Source: Halomonas sp. MCCC 1A13316 (GTDB lineage: Bacteria; Pseudomonadota; Gammaproteobacteria; Pseudomonadales; Halomonadaceae). From it: 64,000 bases of DNA. Below, one piece after another: positions 11,069-20,599 of the stretch (position 1 is the first letter of the stretch; each line of letters begins with the position of its first letter). Location: assembly GCF_014931605.1 (NCBI RefSeq), contig NZ_CP053382.1, forward strand, positions 3,348,001 through 3,412,000, given 5' to 3'. The notes under the pieces are model-generated. The model ran no database searches. It was not told where the DNA came from and saw nothing but the letters and a program-made list of their open reading frames with translations. The translations under genes and the position numbers were made by a program.

Positions 11069-11865
11069 TGGGAGCGCTCCTTGGCATGAACAGGGAATTC
11101 GGCTAGCGTCGCCTGGGCGGGTCCACCTTGTCCGTCGGCGACAATGCCCAGGTCGATGGCGGTACGCTGCAGCACGTCGGTGGCGGCCGCCTCGGCTGCA
11201 TCCGCGTCGCGGTGGCGGATGGCCTCGAGCAGCCGACCATGGCGCGCCAGGCTGTCCTCCAGGCCGTCTCGCTGAGGTGGCAGATGGGCCTGGGAGCGCT
11301 GGATCAGGGCAACGATCGAGGGTCTCAGCAGATGGCCCATCTGACGCCACACCAAATTGTGGCTGGCACGGTAGATGGCGTCGTGGAAGGCCACGTCGCA
11401 CTCCGCATGCTGCGCGCTGGCCTCCGGCTTGCCGGCGGTACGCTGCATACTCAGGAAGGCCGCTTCCAGGCTTTCGAGGTCATCCGCTTCGGCAGCGCGG
11501 GCAGCCAGGCGGGCAACGGCCGGCTCCGCCGAATAACGAAAGGCAAAGATCTCGCGCAGCAGTTGGGGATCGGGCGCTTCGATATCGGCCATCCAGGCGC
11601 TCACCAGCGGATCGAGCAGATGCCATTCGCCAATTTCACGAACCAGGCTGCCGCGCCCTGCAGTGCGCTCGATCAGGCCGAGAGCCACCAGGATCGCCAA
11701 GGCATTGCGCACCTGGTTGCGGCTGACCTCGAAATGCTCGCACAGGTCGCGTTCGCGGGGAAACGTTTCGCCAGGATGCCAGTGTCCCGCCAACAGCGCC
11801 TGGCCCAGCAGTCTGGCCAGGCCGTCGGCCCCACCCTGGTGACGTGGCAGCGAAGCCAGTGTCAT
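11065..11865 (-). CDS. GntR/FadR-family regulator of the dgo operon (DgoR-like)
   Basis: Likely repressor of galactonate catabolism. 266 residues: an N-terminal winged helix (about residues 10-80, [25 protein letters not shown]) and a C-terminal all-helical FCD domain (about 100-240) whose Asp/His residues usually bind a metal and an organic-acid effector ([16 protein letters not shown]). Start at an ATG preceded by GGAGGG. First gene of the operon regulator-dgoD-dgoK-dgoA. A palindrome covers the -35 region of its own promoter and recurs before the symporter gene, implying autoregulation and control of uptake. Confidence 0.87.
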   Translation of the reverse strand: MTLASLPRHQGGADGLARLLGQALLAGHWHPGETFPRERDLCEHFEVSRNQVRNALAILVALGLIERTAGRGSLVREIGEWHLLDPLVSAWMADIEAPDPQLLREIFAFRYSAEPAVARLAARAAEADDLESLEAAFLSMQRTAGKPEASAQHAECDVAFHDAIYRASHNLVWRQMGHLLRPSIVALIQRSQAHLPPQRDGLEDSLARHGRLLEAIRHRDADAAEAAATDVLQRTAIDLGIVADGQGGPAQATLAEFPVHAKERSQ

Positions 11866-11904
11866 TGCAGCCCTCCGAGCAGACCTTGGAAGAGTAGTGC
11901 AGCG

Positions 11905-11940
11905 ACTATAAAACAACGCCGCATAAAATGTCAGACATTT
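11905..11940 (-). promoter_or_regulatory. Promoter and operator of the dgo operon
   Basis: The perfect odd palindrome AAATGTCAGACATTT is at 11926-11940. On the minus strand it contains the -35 candidate CTGACA (11929-11934); TATAGT (11905-11910) follows after 18 bases as -10. An operator over the -35 box fits repression by the GntR-family regulator. The same core recurs at 13638-13650. Confidence 0.65.
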
Positions 11941-11950
11941 CACCTCGCAG

Positions 11951-11980
11951 AAAAAAGAGGCGAGCCTGACGACCCGCCTC
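11951..11980 (-). terminator. Intrinsic terminator of the symporter gene
   Basis: On the minus strand GAGGCG (11975-11980) pairs with CGCCTC (11957-11962) and is followed by six T. It lies 13 bases beyond the symporter stop and separates it from the dgo promoter. Confidence 0.75.
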
Positions 11981-11992
11981 TGTCGCGCAGCC

Positions 11993-13591
11993 TCAACCGC
12001 CGGCGAAGGCTGCGTAGATGATGACCACAAGCACTACCAGCAAGAGCCCCACGGGCACCGCACCGCGCCAGGGCGTGAGATCGACGGCGCCGCTGTCCTC
12101 GTGTACCCAGTCCGTCTCACGCGGACGCAGCTTGCCGATCACAAGCATCAGGGCCACCAGCAGCACGAACACGCCGGCGACGAAGTGGAACTCATGCATG
12201 ACCAGCGGAAGCCGATCGAACGGCGGCACGAAATAGCCCGCGGCAATCAGCAGGCAGCCACCAACCAGGGCAATCTTGGCCGCCATCGGCGGCACCCGCT
12301 TGGTGAGCAGACCGACGATCACTACCGCGAGGATGGGAATGAAATAAATGGCGTTCATCTTCTGCAGGTAGCCGAACAGACTCTCCTGACCGGACAGAAG
12401 CGGCGCGATGGTCATGGTGACAATGGCCATGATCCAGCCGAACACCTTGCCCGACCTGACCACCTGCTCTTCGCTCGCCTCCTTTTTTAGCACGCCTTTA
12501 TAGAGGCCCAGGCTGAAGATGGTGGTGGTGCTGTTGAGCGCCGAGTTGAACGACGACAGGATGGCACCCACCATCACAGCGGCGAAGAAGCCGGTGAGAT
12601 AGGGCGGCAGCACGTTGAACACCAGGTGGCCGTAGGCCTCGTCGGCCTGTACGCCCTGGTCGGCATAGAGGTGGTAGGCAATGATGCCGGGTAGTACCAG
12701 GTAAAGCGGGCCGAGCAGCTTGAAGAAGCCGGTCAGCAGGACGCCTTTCTGGCCCTCGGCGAGGTTCTTGGCGGCAAAGGTACGCTGGATGATCTGCTGG
12801 TTGGTGGTCCAGTAGAAGAGGTTGATCAGGAACACGCCGGTAAAAAGAGTGGAGAAGGGTACCTGCTGGCCGGAACCACCGATCGAGTTGAGCTTTTGCG
12901 GATCGCTCTCCTTGAGGATATTCCAGCCCTCGAGCAGGCCGCCGTCGCCGCTGACCGCCTGCAGGCCGAAGTAGACGATGACGAAGCCGCCGACCAATAG
13001 CCCGACGCCGTTCAGCGAGTCCGACACGGCCACGGTGCGCAGCCCGCCGAACAGGGCATAAATGGAGCCGATGATTCCCACCACCCAGACCGTCAGCCAC
13101 AGCAGCAGCGTCTGCGACTCGATCCCGGTCAGGCCGGAGAGATCGAGCATGCCCTGCAGCCCCATGGCGCCGCAGTAGAGAATGATCGGCAGCAGGATCA
13201 CCGCATAGGCGATGAGAAAGATCACGTTACAGATCAACTGGGTGCCGGCGTCGAAGCGGATCAGCAGCATCTGCGGCAGGGTCGCGATACCGCTGCGCAA
13301 GAAGCGCGGCAGGAAGAACAGCGCCAGAGCGACCAGGGCGATGACCGCCACCACCTCCCAGGCCATCACGCTCAGGCCATCGCTGAAGGCCGCCCCGTTG
13401 AGCCCTACCATCTGCTCGGTGGAGAGGTTGGTCATCAGCAGCGAGCCGGCGATCAGAGGAAAGGTCAACGAACGGCCGGCGAGGAAATAGCCGCTGGTGC
13501 TCTCATGATCGTCGCGCCGGGTCAGGCGCCAGGTGATGAAGGCCACCAGGCCGGTAAAGAACAGGAACGACAACAGGGTCAAGGCATGCAT
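11993..13591 (-). CDS. SSS-family sodium/solute symporter, likely galactose or galactonate
   Basis: Inner-membrane Na+-coupled importer of 532 residues with about 14 hydrophobic segments. The family's early motif [19 protein letters not shown] and the central [18 protein letters not shown] are characteristic of the SglT/YidK sugar branch. It lies upstream of the dgo operon on the same strand, has its own terminator, and its promoter region carries the same palindrome as the dgo operon. Substrate is inferred from that context: galactose, galactonate or a galactoside-derived acid. Na+ coupling fits a halophile. Confidence 0.85.
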   Translation of the reverse strand: MHALTLLSFLFFTGLVAFITWRLTRRDDHESTSGYFLAGRSLTFPLIAGSLLMTNLSTEQMVGLNGAAFSDGLSVMAWEVVAVIALVALALFFLPRFLRSGIATLPQMLLIRFDAGTQLICNVIFLIAYAVILLPIILYCGAMGLQGMLDLSGLTGIESQTLLLWLTVWVVGIIGSIYALFGGLRTVAVSDSLNGVGLLVGGFVIVYFGLQAVSGDGGLLEGWNILKESDPQKLNSIGGSGQQVPFSTLFTGVFLINLFYWTTNQQIIQRTFAAKNLAEGQKGVLLTGFFKLLGPLYLVLPGIIAYHLYADQGVQADEAYGHLVFNVLPPYLTGFFAAVMVGAILSSFNSALNSTTTIFSLGLYKGVLKKEASEEQVVRSGKVFGWIMAIVTMTIAPLLSGQESLFGYLQKMNAIYFIPILAVVIVGLLTKRVPPMAAKIALVGGCLLIAAGYFVPPFDRLPLVMHEFHFVAGVFVLLVALMLVIGKLRPRETDWVHEDSGAVDLTPWRGAVPVGLLLVVLVVIIYAAFAGG

Positions 13592-13637
13592 GCAGGTACA
13601 CTCCCTTGCGGACAGCGAGCAATCCGATGGTCAGTAA

Positions 13638-13650
13638 AATGTCTGACATT
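13638..13650. promoter_or_regulatory. Second dgo-type operator, upstream of the symporter
   Basis: AATGTCTGACATT, a 13-bp odd palindrome, matches the reverse strand of the operator at 11926-11940 and lies 47-59 bases before the symporter start codon. The two copies are 1.7 kb apart, each in front of a gene set that galactonate should induce. Confidence 0.65.
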
Positions 13651-13853
13651 GATGAATTAACCACATTTTAGGCAAACGCAGCGCTTGATACATGCGCCTT
13701 TAGTCGAAAAAACGACCATTATTTTTGAAATATTACTAAAAATATCTTTCAGGCTGTCTTATTACCGCAGGGGCGACACAGCGCTCGACTTGCCAGCACC
13801 GCGTCGGCCTACAACAATAGCGCCTCTACTTCTTACGCCTGCAAGGAGCCCAC

Positions 13854-14723
13854 ATGCGCCGGATCGCCCTCTCCGCCCTCCCCTTAGCCGGCTTACTCTC
13901 GCTGTTCGCTCAGGGGGCGGCCGCCGAGACCTTCCGCTTCACTGCCATTCCCGACGAGGACCAGGCGCGCCTGGTGGAGCGCTTCTCCAAGGTGGCCGAT
14001 TATCTGGATGAGCGCCTCGGCGTCGAGGTGGAGTACGTACCGGTGAAGTCCTACAGCGCTGCGGTCACCGCCTTTCGCAATGACCAGGTGCAGCTGGCCT
14101 GGTTCGGCGGGCTCTCTGGCGTTCAGGCGCGCCGACTGGTGCCGGGTTCCCAGGCACTGGCCCAGGGCAGCGAGGACAACGCCTTCGTCAGCTACTTCAT
14201 CGCCCATGAGTCGACCGGACTTGAGCGCACCGACGAGTTACCCGACGACATCGAAGGCATGAGCCTGACCTTCGGCTCGCGCACCTCCACCTCCGGCCGG
14301 CTGATGCCGGAACACTTCCTGCGCCAGCGCTTCGACGACGCCAACCCCGAGGACTTCTTCTCGCGGGTGGGCTACTCCGGCGATCACTCGCGCACCATCG
14401 CCCTGGTGGAAGCTGGCACCTACGACATCGGGGCGGTCAACTACACGGTGTGGGAAGCTGCCGTGGAGGATGGCCGTGTGGATACCGACAAGGTGGACGT
14501 GATCTGGGCCACACCGCCCTACCCCGATTACAACTGGACCCTGCGTGGCGACGCCGATGAGCGCTTCGGCGAAGGTTTCAGCGACAAGGTACAGGCGGCG
14601 TTCCTGGAGATGGACGACCCGGAACTGCTCGACACCTTCCCCCGAGAGGCGTTCATCCCTGCCGGCAACGACCTCTACGCCCCCGTCGAGGAGGTGGCCG
14701 AAGCGCTCGGCCTGCTGCGCTGA
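13854..14723 (+). CDS. PhnD-like periplasmic substrate-binding protein of an ABC importer
   Basis: Periplasmic binding protein, 289 residues, with a signal peptide (hydrophobic core up to about residue 24, AAA/E cleavage). The PhnD-family pattern is clear: FTAIPDEDQARLVERFSKVA, then YVPVKSYSAAVTAFRNDQ and LAWFGGLSGVQAR. This family binds phosphonate, phosphite, phosphate or related oxyanions; a branch with this set-up is annotated in databases as putative selenate importers. Selenium genes are not in the window, so the substrate stays open. AAGGAG precedes the ATG. It heads a three-gene operon; its stop overlaps the ATPase start (TGATG). An AT-rich region of 262 bases lies upstream and should hold the promoter. 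Confidence 0.85.
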   Translation: MRRIALSALPLAGLLSLFAQGAAAETFRFTAIPDEDQARLVERFSKVADYLDERLGVEVEYVPVKSYSAAVTAFRNDQVQLAWFGGLSGVQARRLVPGSQALAQGSEDNAFVSYFIAHESTGLERTDELPDDIEGMSLTFGSRTSTSGRLMPEHFLRQRFDDANPEDFFSRVGYSGDHSRTIALVEAGTYDIGAVNYTVWEAAVEDGRVDTDKVDVIWATPPYPDYNWTLRGDADERFGEGFSDKVQAAFLEMDDPELLDTFPREAFIPAGNDLYAPVEEVAEALGLLR

Positions 14724-15487
14724 TGGAGGGAGAGCAACGTCGGCTCCTGGTTCGCTTCGATGGCGAAGACTTGGGGCATGGCGAACACATCGTCCTGCCA
14801 CGCTTGTCTCTCGCCCTCTACGCAGGCGAGCGGGTTGCCCTGCTCGGCCAGAGCGGTGCCGGCAAGTCGACGCTGCTCGGCGAGCTGCGTACCCGGCTCG
14901 GTCGCCAGGTCGCCTGGTGCCCGCAGCACCACGGCCTGGTACCGCAGCTTGCCGTTTATCACAACGTCTTCATGGGCCGGCTGCAGGAGCACTCGGCGCT
15001 GGCCAACCTGTGGAACCTGGTGCGCCCCTTGCGCCGCTCTTGGTATGAAGTGGCCGCCCTGTGCGACGAGCTGGTGCTGACCGGCCTACTGCGCCGACCG
15101 GTGGGCGAACTCTCCGGCGGCCAGCGTCAGCGGGTTGCCATTGCCCGCGCGCTCTACCAGGCGCGCCCGCTGTTCCTCGGCGACGAGCCGGTCGCCAGCG
15201 TCGACCCCCACCAGGCCCTGCGTCTGCTGGAGCTGATCGAAAGTCGTCATGCCACTTCAGTGATTGCGCTCCATCAGCGTGAGCTGGCACTGACCCACTT
15301 CGACCGGGTATGGGGCTTGCGTGACGGCTGCCTGGTGATCGATGCACCCGCCGACGAGCTCACGCTGGCCGAGCTGGACGCGCTCTACCCCGATGCCGAC
15401 CAGCCTGACCACCGCCCGCCGCCAGACGATGATGCCGCGGCCCTGCCGGACGTCGACGCGCTGCCCTGTGCCCGGGGGCGCCCGTGA
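14723..15487 (+). CDS. ABC transporter ATP-binding protein (PhnC-like)
   Basis: ATPase of the importer, 254 residues. Walker A GQSGAGKST near residue 45, signature LSGGQRQRVAIARAL near 130, Walker B LFLGDEPVASVD, and a switch His in IALHQRELAL. The linker before the signature region contains HNVFMGRL as in PhnC-type ATPases. The last 30 residues are an acidic/Pro-rich tail not needed for the fold. Overlaps both neighbours by a few bases, so stoichiometric expression is expected. Confidence 0.88.
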   Translation: MEGEQRRLLVRFDGEDLGHGEHIVLPRLSLALYAGERVALLGQSGAGKSTLLGELRTRLGRQVAWCPQHHGLVPQLAVYHNVFMGRLQEHSALANLWNLVRPLRRSWYEVAALCDELVLTGLLRRPVGELSGGQRQRVAIARALYQARPLFLGDEPVASVDPHQALRLLELIESRHATSVIALHQRELALTHFDRVWGLRDGCLVIDAPADELTLAELDALYPDADQPDHRPPPDDDAAALPDVDALPCARGRP

Positions 15488-17007
15488 GGGACGGCCTGAC
15501 GCAGCGCCGCGGCTCGTCGCTGACGGAGTGGTGGAGAGGAACCTCGCCCGGCTTGCGCCTCGCCCGCCATACCCTGGGCCTGGTGGCCCTGGCCGTGCTG
15601 CTGCTGCCCTTTGCCGACCTTGCCATCCACACCCGCGACCCTTGGGGTGAACTCGGACGCATGGTTGCCGGCCTGGCCTGGCCCGCCTGGGGGGCGCTGG
15701 AGTCGCCCTTGTCGGCGCTGGGGCTCACCGTGGCGGTAGCGCTGTGGGGCACTCTGGCCGGCGTGATACTGGGTTTTCCCTTGGCGCTGCTGTTCGCTCG
15801 CTCGCGCCTGGTGCGCGCCGGCTGCGCCTTCGTGCGCGCCATTCACGAGCTGTTCTGGGCACTGCTGTTCCTGCAGGTCTTCGGATTCTCGGCGCTCACT
15901 GCCCTCGCGGCGCTGGCGATTCCCTACGCCGGCATCTTCGCCAAGGTCTACGCCGAGATTCTCGAGCAGACCCCACGCGCACCGCGCGATGCCCTGCCAC
16001 CCGGCAGCGGGCGGCTGGCGCGCTTCGTCTACGCCGAGCTGCCGCTGGCCTGGACCCAGCTTGCCGCCTACACCCGCTACCGCTTCGAGTGCGGCCTGCG
16101 CGCCAGCGTGCTGCTCGGCTTCATCGGCCTGCCGACCTTGGGCTTTCATCTCGAAACCACCTTTCGCGAGGGCCGTTACCACGAGGCCGGCGCCCTGCTG
16201 TGGCTGTTCTACCTGCTGATCGCCAGCCTGCCCTGGTGGGGCCACAAACGCTTGATTCCGCTTCTGCTGGTGGGCGGCGCCTGGCTGCTCGGCCCTTGGC
16301 CGAGCGTCGACGGCGCGCTGCTGTGGCGCTTCGTGTCGGAGGATATCTGGCCGGCGGCGCTGCTTGCCGGCGACTGGGCGGGGCTCGCCGAGTGGCTGAC
16401 TCGGATCCCCGCACTGGGTGCGGCCATCGGCAATACACTGCTGCTGGGGCTTCTCGGTACGGTGGGGGCGCTGGCGGTGGCGCTGGCGCTATGGCCGCTG
16501 GCCAGCCGCCACTTCGGCAACCGGGGCACACGCCTGGCCGGGCATGGCGTGCTGATCTTCCTGCGCTCGACGCCGGAGCTGATGCTGGCGTTCGTCTTTC
16601 TGCTGTTGCTGGGTCCGTCGTTGCTGCCCGCGTGGCTGGCCCTGGCACTGCACAACGGTGCCTTGATCGCCTTCCTGGTGGCACGCCATGCCGACGCCAT
16701 AACGCCCGGCATGCCGGGGTTGCCCGCTAGCGGAAGGCTGGCCTACGAGCTATTGCCGCGCGTGTATCCCGGTCTGCTGGCGTTGCTCTACTACCGCGCC
16801 GAGGTGATCCTGCGCGAAACGGCGATACTCGGCATGCTGGGCGTCGCCACCCTGGGCTTCTACATCGAGGAGGGCTTCGACTACCTGATGTTCGATGTGG
16901 CCTTCTTCTTGCTGCTGGTCACCGCCGCACTGAACATCGCCGTGGACGCCCTCTCGCGACGGCTGAGGCCGCGAGAGGTTCCGCTCGACGATCCCTGCGT
17001 TCGTTAG
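15484..17007 (+). CDS. Double-length PhnE-like ABC permease (fusion of two membrane domains)
   Basis: Inner-membrane permease of 507 residues, about twice the usual PhnE length. Two halves repeat the same pattern: a first ABC-permease domain about residues 70-255 with an EAA-like loop (YAEILEQTPRAPRDAL) and a second about 300-490 (RYLRST-like region LIFLRSTPELMLAFVFLLLL; AILGMLGVATLGFYIEEG). A single polypeptide may therefore supply the whole membrane channel. It starts with GTG overlapping the ATPase stop (GTGA). The first half is richer in charged loop residues than the second, consistent with divergence after duplication. Confidence 0.85.
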   Translation: MRDGLTQRRGSSLTEWWRGTSPGLRLARHTLGLVALAVLLLPFADLAIHTRDPWGELGRMVAGLAWPAWGALESPLSALGLTVAVALWGTLAGVILGFPLALLFARSRLVRAGCAFVRAIHELFWALLFLQVFGFSALTALAALAIPYAGIFAKVYAEILEQTPRAPRDALPPGSGRLARFVYAELPLAWTQLAAYTRYRFECGLRASVLLGFIGLPTLGFHLETTFREGRYHEAGALLWLFYLLIASLPWWGHKRLIPLLLVGGAWLLGPWPSVDGALLWRFVSEDIWPAALLAGDWAGLAEWLTRIPALGAAIGNTLLLGLLGTVGALAVALALWPLASRHFGNRGTRLAGHGVLIFLRSTPELMLAFVFLLLLGPSLLPAWLALALHNGALIAFLVARHADAITPGMPGLPASGRLAYELLPRVYPGLLALLYYRAEVILRETAILGMLGVATLGFYIEEGFDYLMFDVAFFLLLVTAALNIAVDALSRRLRPREVPLDDPCVR

Positions 17008-17071
17008 GCAACCATGAGTGTTCTGGCGGCAACCCGCCTATCTTCGCTCGCCAAGAACCTCGACGGCTTCC

Positions 17072-17449
17072 TCAGTAGGGGTAATCGCCACCGGCCACGA
17101 CGGCAGCCGTCACGGTAATCTCGACCTTGAGTTCGTCGGCGGGCATCGGTGCACAGACGCAGGTACGCGCCGGGGCGTGGCCGGTGGGTACCCAGGCGTC
17201 CCACACCGCGTTCATGGCAGCGAAGTCGTGGCCATCCTTGAGGTAGATGGTCGCGGTGAGCAGATGCTCGCGGTCGGAACCCACCTCGGCGAGCAGCGCA
17301 TCCACCCGCGCCAGCATGCTCTCGGTCTGCTCGGTGATGTCGCCGTGGCGCGCCTCGGGGCTGGCCACCTGGCCGCACAGGTAGGCGATTCCGTTGTGAA
17401 TTACGGCGCGGCTCATGCGCGCCTTGGTGTCGTGACGAACGATGGTCAT
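17072..17449 (-). CDS. RidA family protein (enamine/imine deaminase)
   Basis: Small cytoplasmic protein of 125 residues in the YjgF/YER057c/UK114 family; RidA enzymes hydrolyse reactive 2-aminoacrylate-type enamines. Seen: [17 protein letters not shown], the [18 protein letters not shown] helix, and the C-terminal [12 protein letters not shown] with the arginine that binds the substrate carboxylate, then VEITVTAAV. Start at the ATG with GGAGAG five bases upstream; a longer in-frame extension reaches into the divergent MFS gene and was rejected. Divergent from the MFS gene with 76 bases between. Confidence 0.9.
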   Translation of the reverse strand: MTIVRHDTKARMSRAVIHNGIAYLCGQVASPEARHGDITEQTESMLARVDALLAEVGSDREHLLTATIYLKDGHDFAAMNAVWDAWVPTGHAPARTCVCAPMPADELKVEITVTAAVVAGGDYPY

Positions 17450-17525
17450 TTCTTCTCTCCTTGAGCTGCTATCATGCCGGCTTTCGATCCAGCCAATCAT
17501 ATTGCCATCGCTCAGGGAGGGCGTC

Positions 17526-18722
17526 ATGGGCTATCGCACGCTGCTGAGGGATCACCGAGGGCTGTTGAGCATCTGTTTTTGGGCCATGTTCACCTCGAGC
17601 CTGGGTCAGAGTTTCTTCATCGGCCTGTTCCAGGCGCCCATCAGCGAGCGCCTCGGGCTCACTCCCGGCCAGTTCGGCAGCGCCTATGCGCTGGTCACGC
17701 TGATCTCCGGCTTCGCCGTGCTGCGTCTGGGGCCCAGCATCGACTGGATAGCACCGCGCCGTTTCGCCCTGCTGGTCCTGGCGACACTCGTGGCCGGCGT
17801 CATACTGCTGACGCTCTCGCCCTGGTGGTGGCTGGGGCTGCTCGGCCTGGGACTGGTGCGCTTCTGTGGCCAGGGCATGATGACCCACCTGGGCAATACC
17901 CTGGCGGGTCGCGAGTTCGTCGCCATGCGCGGGCGGGCCCTAGGCCTCGTCAGCATGGGCATCATGCTCGGCGAGACGCTGCTGCCGCCCGTGATCGCAG
18001 CCCTGCTGGTGTGGCTCGGCTGGCGCGAGCTGTGGTGGCTGTTCGGCCTGGTGCTGGCCGCCTGTTGGCTGCCGCTGCTGCTGCGCGGCCCCTGGCCGTC
18101 GGCGCCGGGACAGCGGCCGGCTCGCGGCCAGCGACCCAGCGGCCCGCGCCCCTTTCTCGACCCGCGCTTCTGGCGCCTGTTGCCGCTGCTGATGACGCTA
18201 CCGATCACCATGACCGGGCTGTTCATCTACCAGGCGGCGATGACTCGCGACCTAGGCAGCACACTGACCGTTTACGCCCTGGCCCTGACAGGCATGGGCC
18301 TGGCCAAGCTGCCCGGCGCGCTGCTCGGCGGACGCTGGGTCGATCGCCTGGGGCCGGTTCGCCTGGCACGCCTCTACCTGCTGCCCTACGCGCTGGCCCT
18401 GCTGGTCGCCATCGCCTTCGGCGGCCATCTCGGTGTATGGGCCCTGATGGTGGGGGGCGGGCTCGCCATGGGCTCGCAAGAGTCGATCGCCACCAGTCTG
18501 CTGGTACGCATCTGGGGCGCCGAGCATCTCGGCACGGTGCGCGCCACCTTGAGCGCCAGCATGGTCTTCGCCACCGGGCTGGCCCCGGCGCTACTGGGCA
18601 TCGCGCTCGATCTCGGTGCACACTTCACGCTGATACTCGCCGGCATGCTGGCGTTTCTCGCCTTCGGCTGGTGGCTGGCCCAGGATCTACTGCGTCATCA
18701 GGCGAGCGAGCATACCGACTGA
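17526..18722 (+). CDS. MFS transporter
   Basis: Inner-membrane major-facilitator protein, 398 residues with about 12 predicted hydrophobic segments. The N-terminal half shows [19 protein letters not shown] and the loop 2-3 region [14 protein letters not shown] in the position of the family signature; the second half has [19 protein letters not shown]. Start at the ATG with CAGGGAGGG upstream. Substrate unknown. RidA is divergent, which hints at an amino-acid or imine-related metabolite, but this is weak evidence. Confidence 0.82.
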   Translation: MGYRTLLRDHRGLLSICFWAMFTSSLGQSFFIGLFQAPISERLGLTPGQFGSAYALVTLISGFAVLRLGPSIDWIAPRRFALLVLATLVAGVILLTLSPWWWLGLLGLGLVRFCGQGMMTHLGNTLAGREFVAMRGRALGLVSMGIMLGETLLPPVIAALLVWLGWRELWWLFGLVLAACWLPLLLRGPWPSAPGQRPARGQRPSGPRPFLDPRFWRLLPLLMTLPITMTGLFIYQAAMTRDLGSTLTVYALALTGMGLAKLPGALLGGRWVDRLGPVRLARLYLLPYALALLVAIAFGGHLGVWALMVGGGLAMGSQESIATSLLVRIWGAEHLGTVRATLSASMVFATGLAPALLGIALDLGAHFTLILAGMLAFLAFGWWLAQDLLRHQASEHTD

Positions 18723-18735
18723 CCGCCACGACACA

Positions 18736-18948
18736 AGGCTATGTCTGAAAACTGTCTGCGCTTGGTCATACGGCGTTAAAAAACAGCTCAAAGTCCTCAT
18801 TTACACCCAGCAAACTCCGTCTTTTGACTCGCGACATCCCTGTCGCTCGCTCTTCGAGCAGCGGAGCTGCCCAAATCGGCTTCCCTGCCGATTTGTCGCT
18901 GATTTTCGTCTTGTCTGACCTGCTCTCGCCGACTTTCAGACATAGCCT
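18736..18948. mobile_element. MITE-like non-coding element with 15-bp terminal inverted repeats
   Basis: The 213-bp element begins AGGCTATGTCTGAAA and ends with its exact reverse complement TTTCAGACATAGCCT. No open reading frame of note lies inside. The interior holds another perfect hairpin, AAATCGGC/GCCGATTT with a 6-base loop near 18873-18894. No clear target duplication is visible at the flanks. It lies between the MFS gene and modA. Size, perfect ends and absence of coding sequence suggest a miniature inverted-repeat element mobilised in trans, or a long bidirectional terminator-like structure. Confidence 0.65.
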
Positions 18949-19037
18949 AACGGTTGCTAGCAGTCAGGACCGTTAGCAGGGAGATACCTCTCGCGCGGTA
19001 TGGCATGCCCAACGTAGCGTATGGCAAGATACGACGA

Positions 19038-19065
19038 ATCGTTATATCTGAAAATATATGACGAT
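19038..19065. promoter_or_regulatory. ModE-box-like operator upstream of modABC
   Basis: Two 12-base half-sites face each other across four bases: ATCGTTATATCT and, on the other strand, ATCGTCATATAT, identical at 10 of 12 positions. This resembles the known ModE recognition pattern (CGnTATAT-type arms). It ends 49 bases before the modA start codon. Inference: molybdate-bound ModE represses modABC here. Confidence 0.65.
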
Positions 19066-19114
19066 ACCTTGCCTGCACCGAACGAGTCCCAAGGCACAAG
19101 AGTGGAGAACGCAA

Positions 19115-19894
19115 GTGTCCCATCCTTTCAGACGCCTGCTGGCGGGCATGGCCGCCTTCGCCCTGAGCCTGGCATTGACCGCGGCCCAGGCCAGCGAGGC
19201 GCCGATGCGCATTGCCGCGGCCTCTGACCTGCGCTTCGCCCTGGAGGAGATCCTGGAGATTTTCGCCGTCGACCATCCCGAGCATCCGGTGGAGGTCGTC
19301 TATGGCTCATCGGGGCGTTTTCGCAGCCAGATCGAGAACGGCGCCCCCTTCGACCTCTACTTCTCGGCGGATATCGCCTACCCTCGAGCGCTGGAAGAGG
19401 CCGGCCAAGCAGCCAGCGAGGTGATCCCCTACGCCGAAGGGCGGATCGTGCTCTGGAGCGATGGCATGGATGCCTCCGAGCTGACCCTGGAATCCCTCAG
19501 CGATGAACGCTTCCGACGCATCGCCATCGCCAACCCTCGCCACGCCCCCTATGGCGCCCGGGCCCGGGAGGCACTGATTGCCAGCGGTCTCTGGGAGGCG
19601 CTGGAGCCTCGGTTGGTCTTCGGCGAAAACATTGCCCACACCATGCAACTGGTACAGAGCGGGGCCGCCGAGGTAGGCATCATCGCCCTGGCGCTGGCCC
19701 GCAACCCGGCTGTGCTTGAACGAGGGGGCTATCACTTGATCGACGATGCGCTACACGTGCCGCTCGAGCAGGGCTTCATCATTACCCGGCACGGTGGCGA
19801 CCATCCCACCGCGAAGCTGTTCGCCGAAGCCATGCAGAGTCCGGAGGCACGAGACATCATGCGCGCCTACGGCTTCGTATTGCCGGGCGAGTAG
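19115..19894 (+). CDS. modA: Molybdate ABC transporter substrate-binding protein
   Basis: Periplasmic molybdate/tungstate-binding protein, about 259 residues with a signal peptide (FRRLLAGMAAFALSLALTA, cleaved near QASEA). ModA marks: RIAAASDLRFALEEI at the mature N-terminus, VVYGSSGRFRSQIENGAPFDLY (anion-binding Ser residues) and FGENIAHTMQLVQSGAAEVG. I chose the GTG at 19115, which has TGGAG seven bases upstream and puts the signal peptide at the true N-terminus; the ATG at 19058 would lie inside the operator. First gene of modABC, six bases before modB. Confidence 0.93.
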   Translation: MSHPFRRLLAGMAAFALSLALTAAQASEAPMRIAAASDLRFALEEILEIFAVDHPEHPVEVVYGSSGRFRSQIENGAPFDLYFSADIAYPRALEEAGQAASEVIPYAEGRIVLWSDGMDASELTLESLSDERFRRIAIANPRHAPYGARAREALIASGLWEALEPRLVFGENIAHTMQLVQSGAAEVGIIALALARNPAVLERGGYHLIDDALHVPLEQGFIITRHGGDHPTAKLFAEAMQSPEARDIMRAYGFVLPGE

Positions 19895-19900
19895 GACGCC

Positions 19901-20599
19901 ATGACCTACTTCGGCATCAGCGAGGCGGACTGGGCCGCCCTGCAGCTGACCCTCAGGCTGGCCCTGATCAGTACCGCCCTGCTGCTGGTGCTCTGCCTGC
20001 CGCTGGCCTGGTGGCTGGCCCATACCCAGCGGCGCATCAAGGTAGTGGTGGAAGCCCTGGTAGCCCTGCCGCTGGTGCTACCGCCCACGGTGATCGGGTT
20101 TTATCTGCTGATTCTGCTCGGGCCACGCGGCGCGGTGGGCGGCACGCTGGAGCGGCTGGGGGCGAGCCACCTGGCCTTCACCTTCACCGGGCTGGTGATC
20201 GGCTCGATGATCTATTCGCTGCCCTTCGTCGTGCAGCCGCTACAGAACGCCTTCCAGGCCATGGGCCGTCGCCCCCTGGAAGTGGCCGCCACTCTGCGGG
20301 CCGGGCCTCTCGACCGGCTGGTTTCGGTGGTGCTGCCCCTGTCACGCCAGGGGCTGCTTACCGCGGCCGTGCTCTCTTTCGCCCACACCCTGGGCGAATT
20401 CGGCGTGCTGCTGATGATCGGTGGCGGCATACCGGGCCAGACCCAGGTGGCTTCCATCGCCATCTACAGCCATGTGGAGGCCTTCGACCATGCATCGGCA
20501 CATCGCCTGTCGCTGTTTCTGCTGTTGACGGCCTTCGCCCTGCTGGTCTGCGTCTACGCACTCAACAAGCGCTTCAGGGTAGCGGGGATCATGCCATGA
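19901..20599 (+). CDS. modB: Molybdate ABC transporter permease
   Basis: Inner-membrane channel subunit of 232 residues with about five to six hydrophobic segments. The motif VALPLVLPPTVIGFYLL in the second segment and the loop EVAATLRAGPLDRLVSVVLPLSRQG followed by AVLSFAHTLGEFGVLLMIGG are characteristic ModB sequences. Its stop overlaps the modC start (ATGCCATGA region), indicating coupling. Confidence 0.94.
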   Translation: MTYFGISEADWAALQLTLRLALISTALLLVLCLPLAWWLAHTQRRIKVVVEALVALPLVLPPTVIGFYLLILLGPRGAVGGTLERLGASHLAFTFTGLVIGSMIYSLPFVVQPLQNAFQAMGRRPLEVAATLRAGPLDRLVSVVLPLSRQGLLTAAVLSFAHTLGEFGVLLMIGGGIPGQTQVASIAIYSHVEAFDHASAHRLSLFLLLTAFALLVCVYALNKRFRVAGIMP

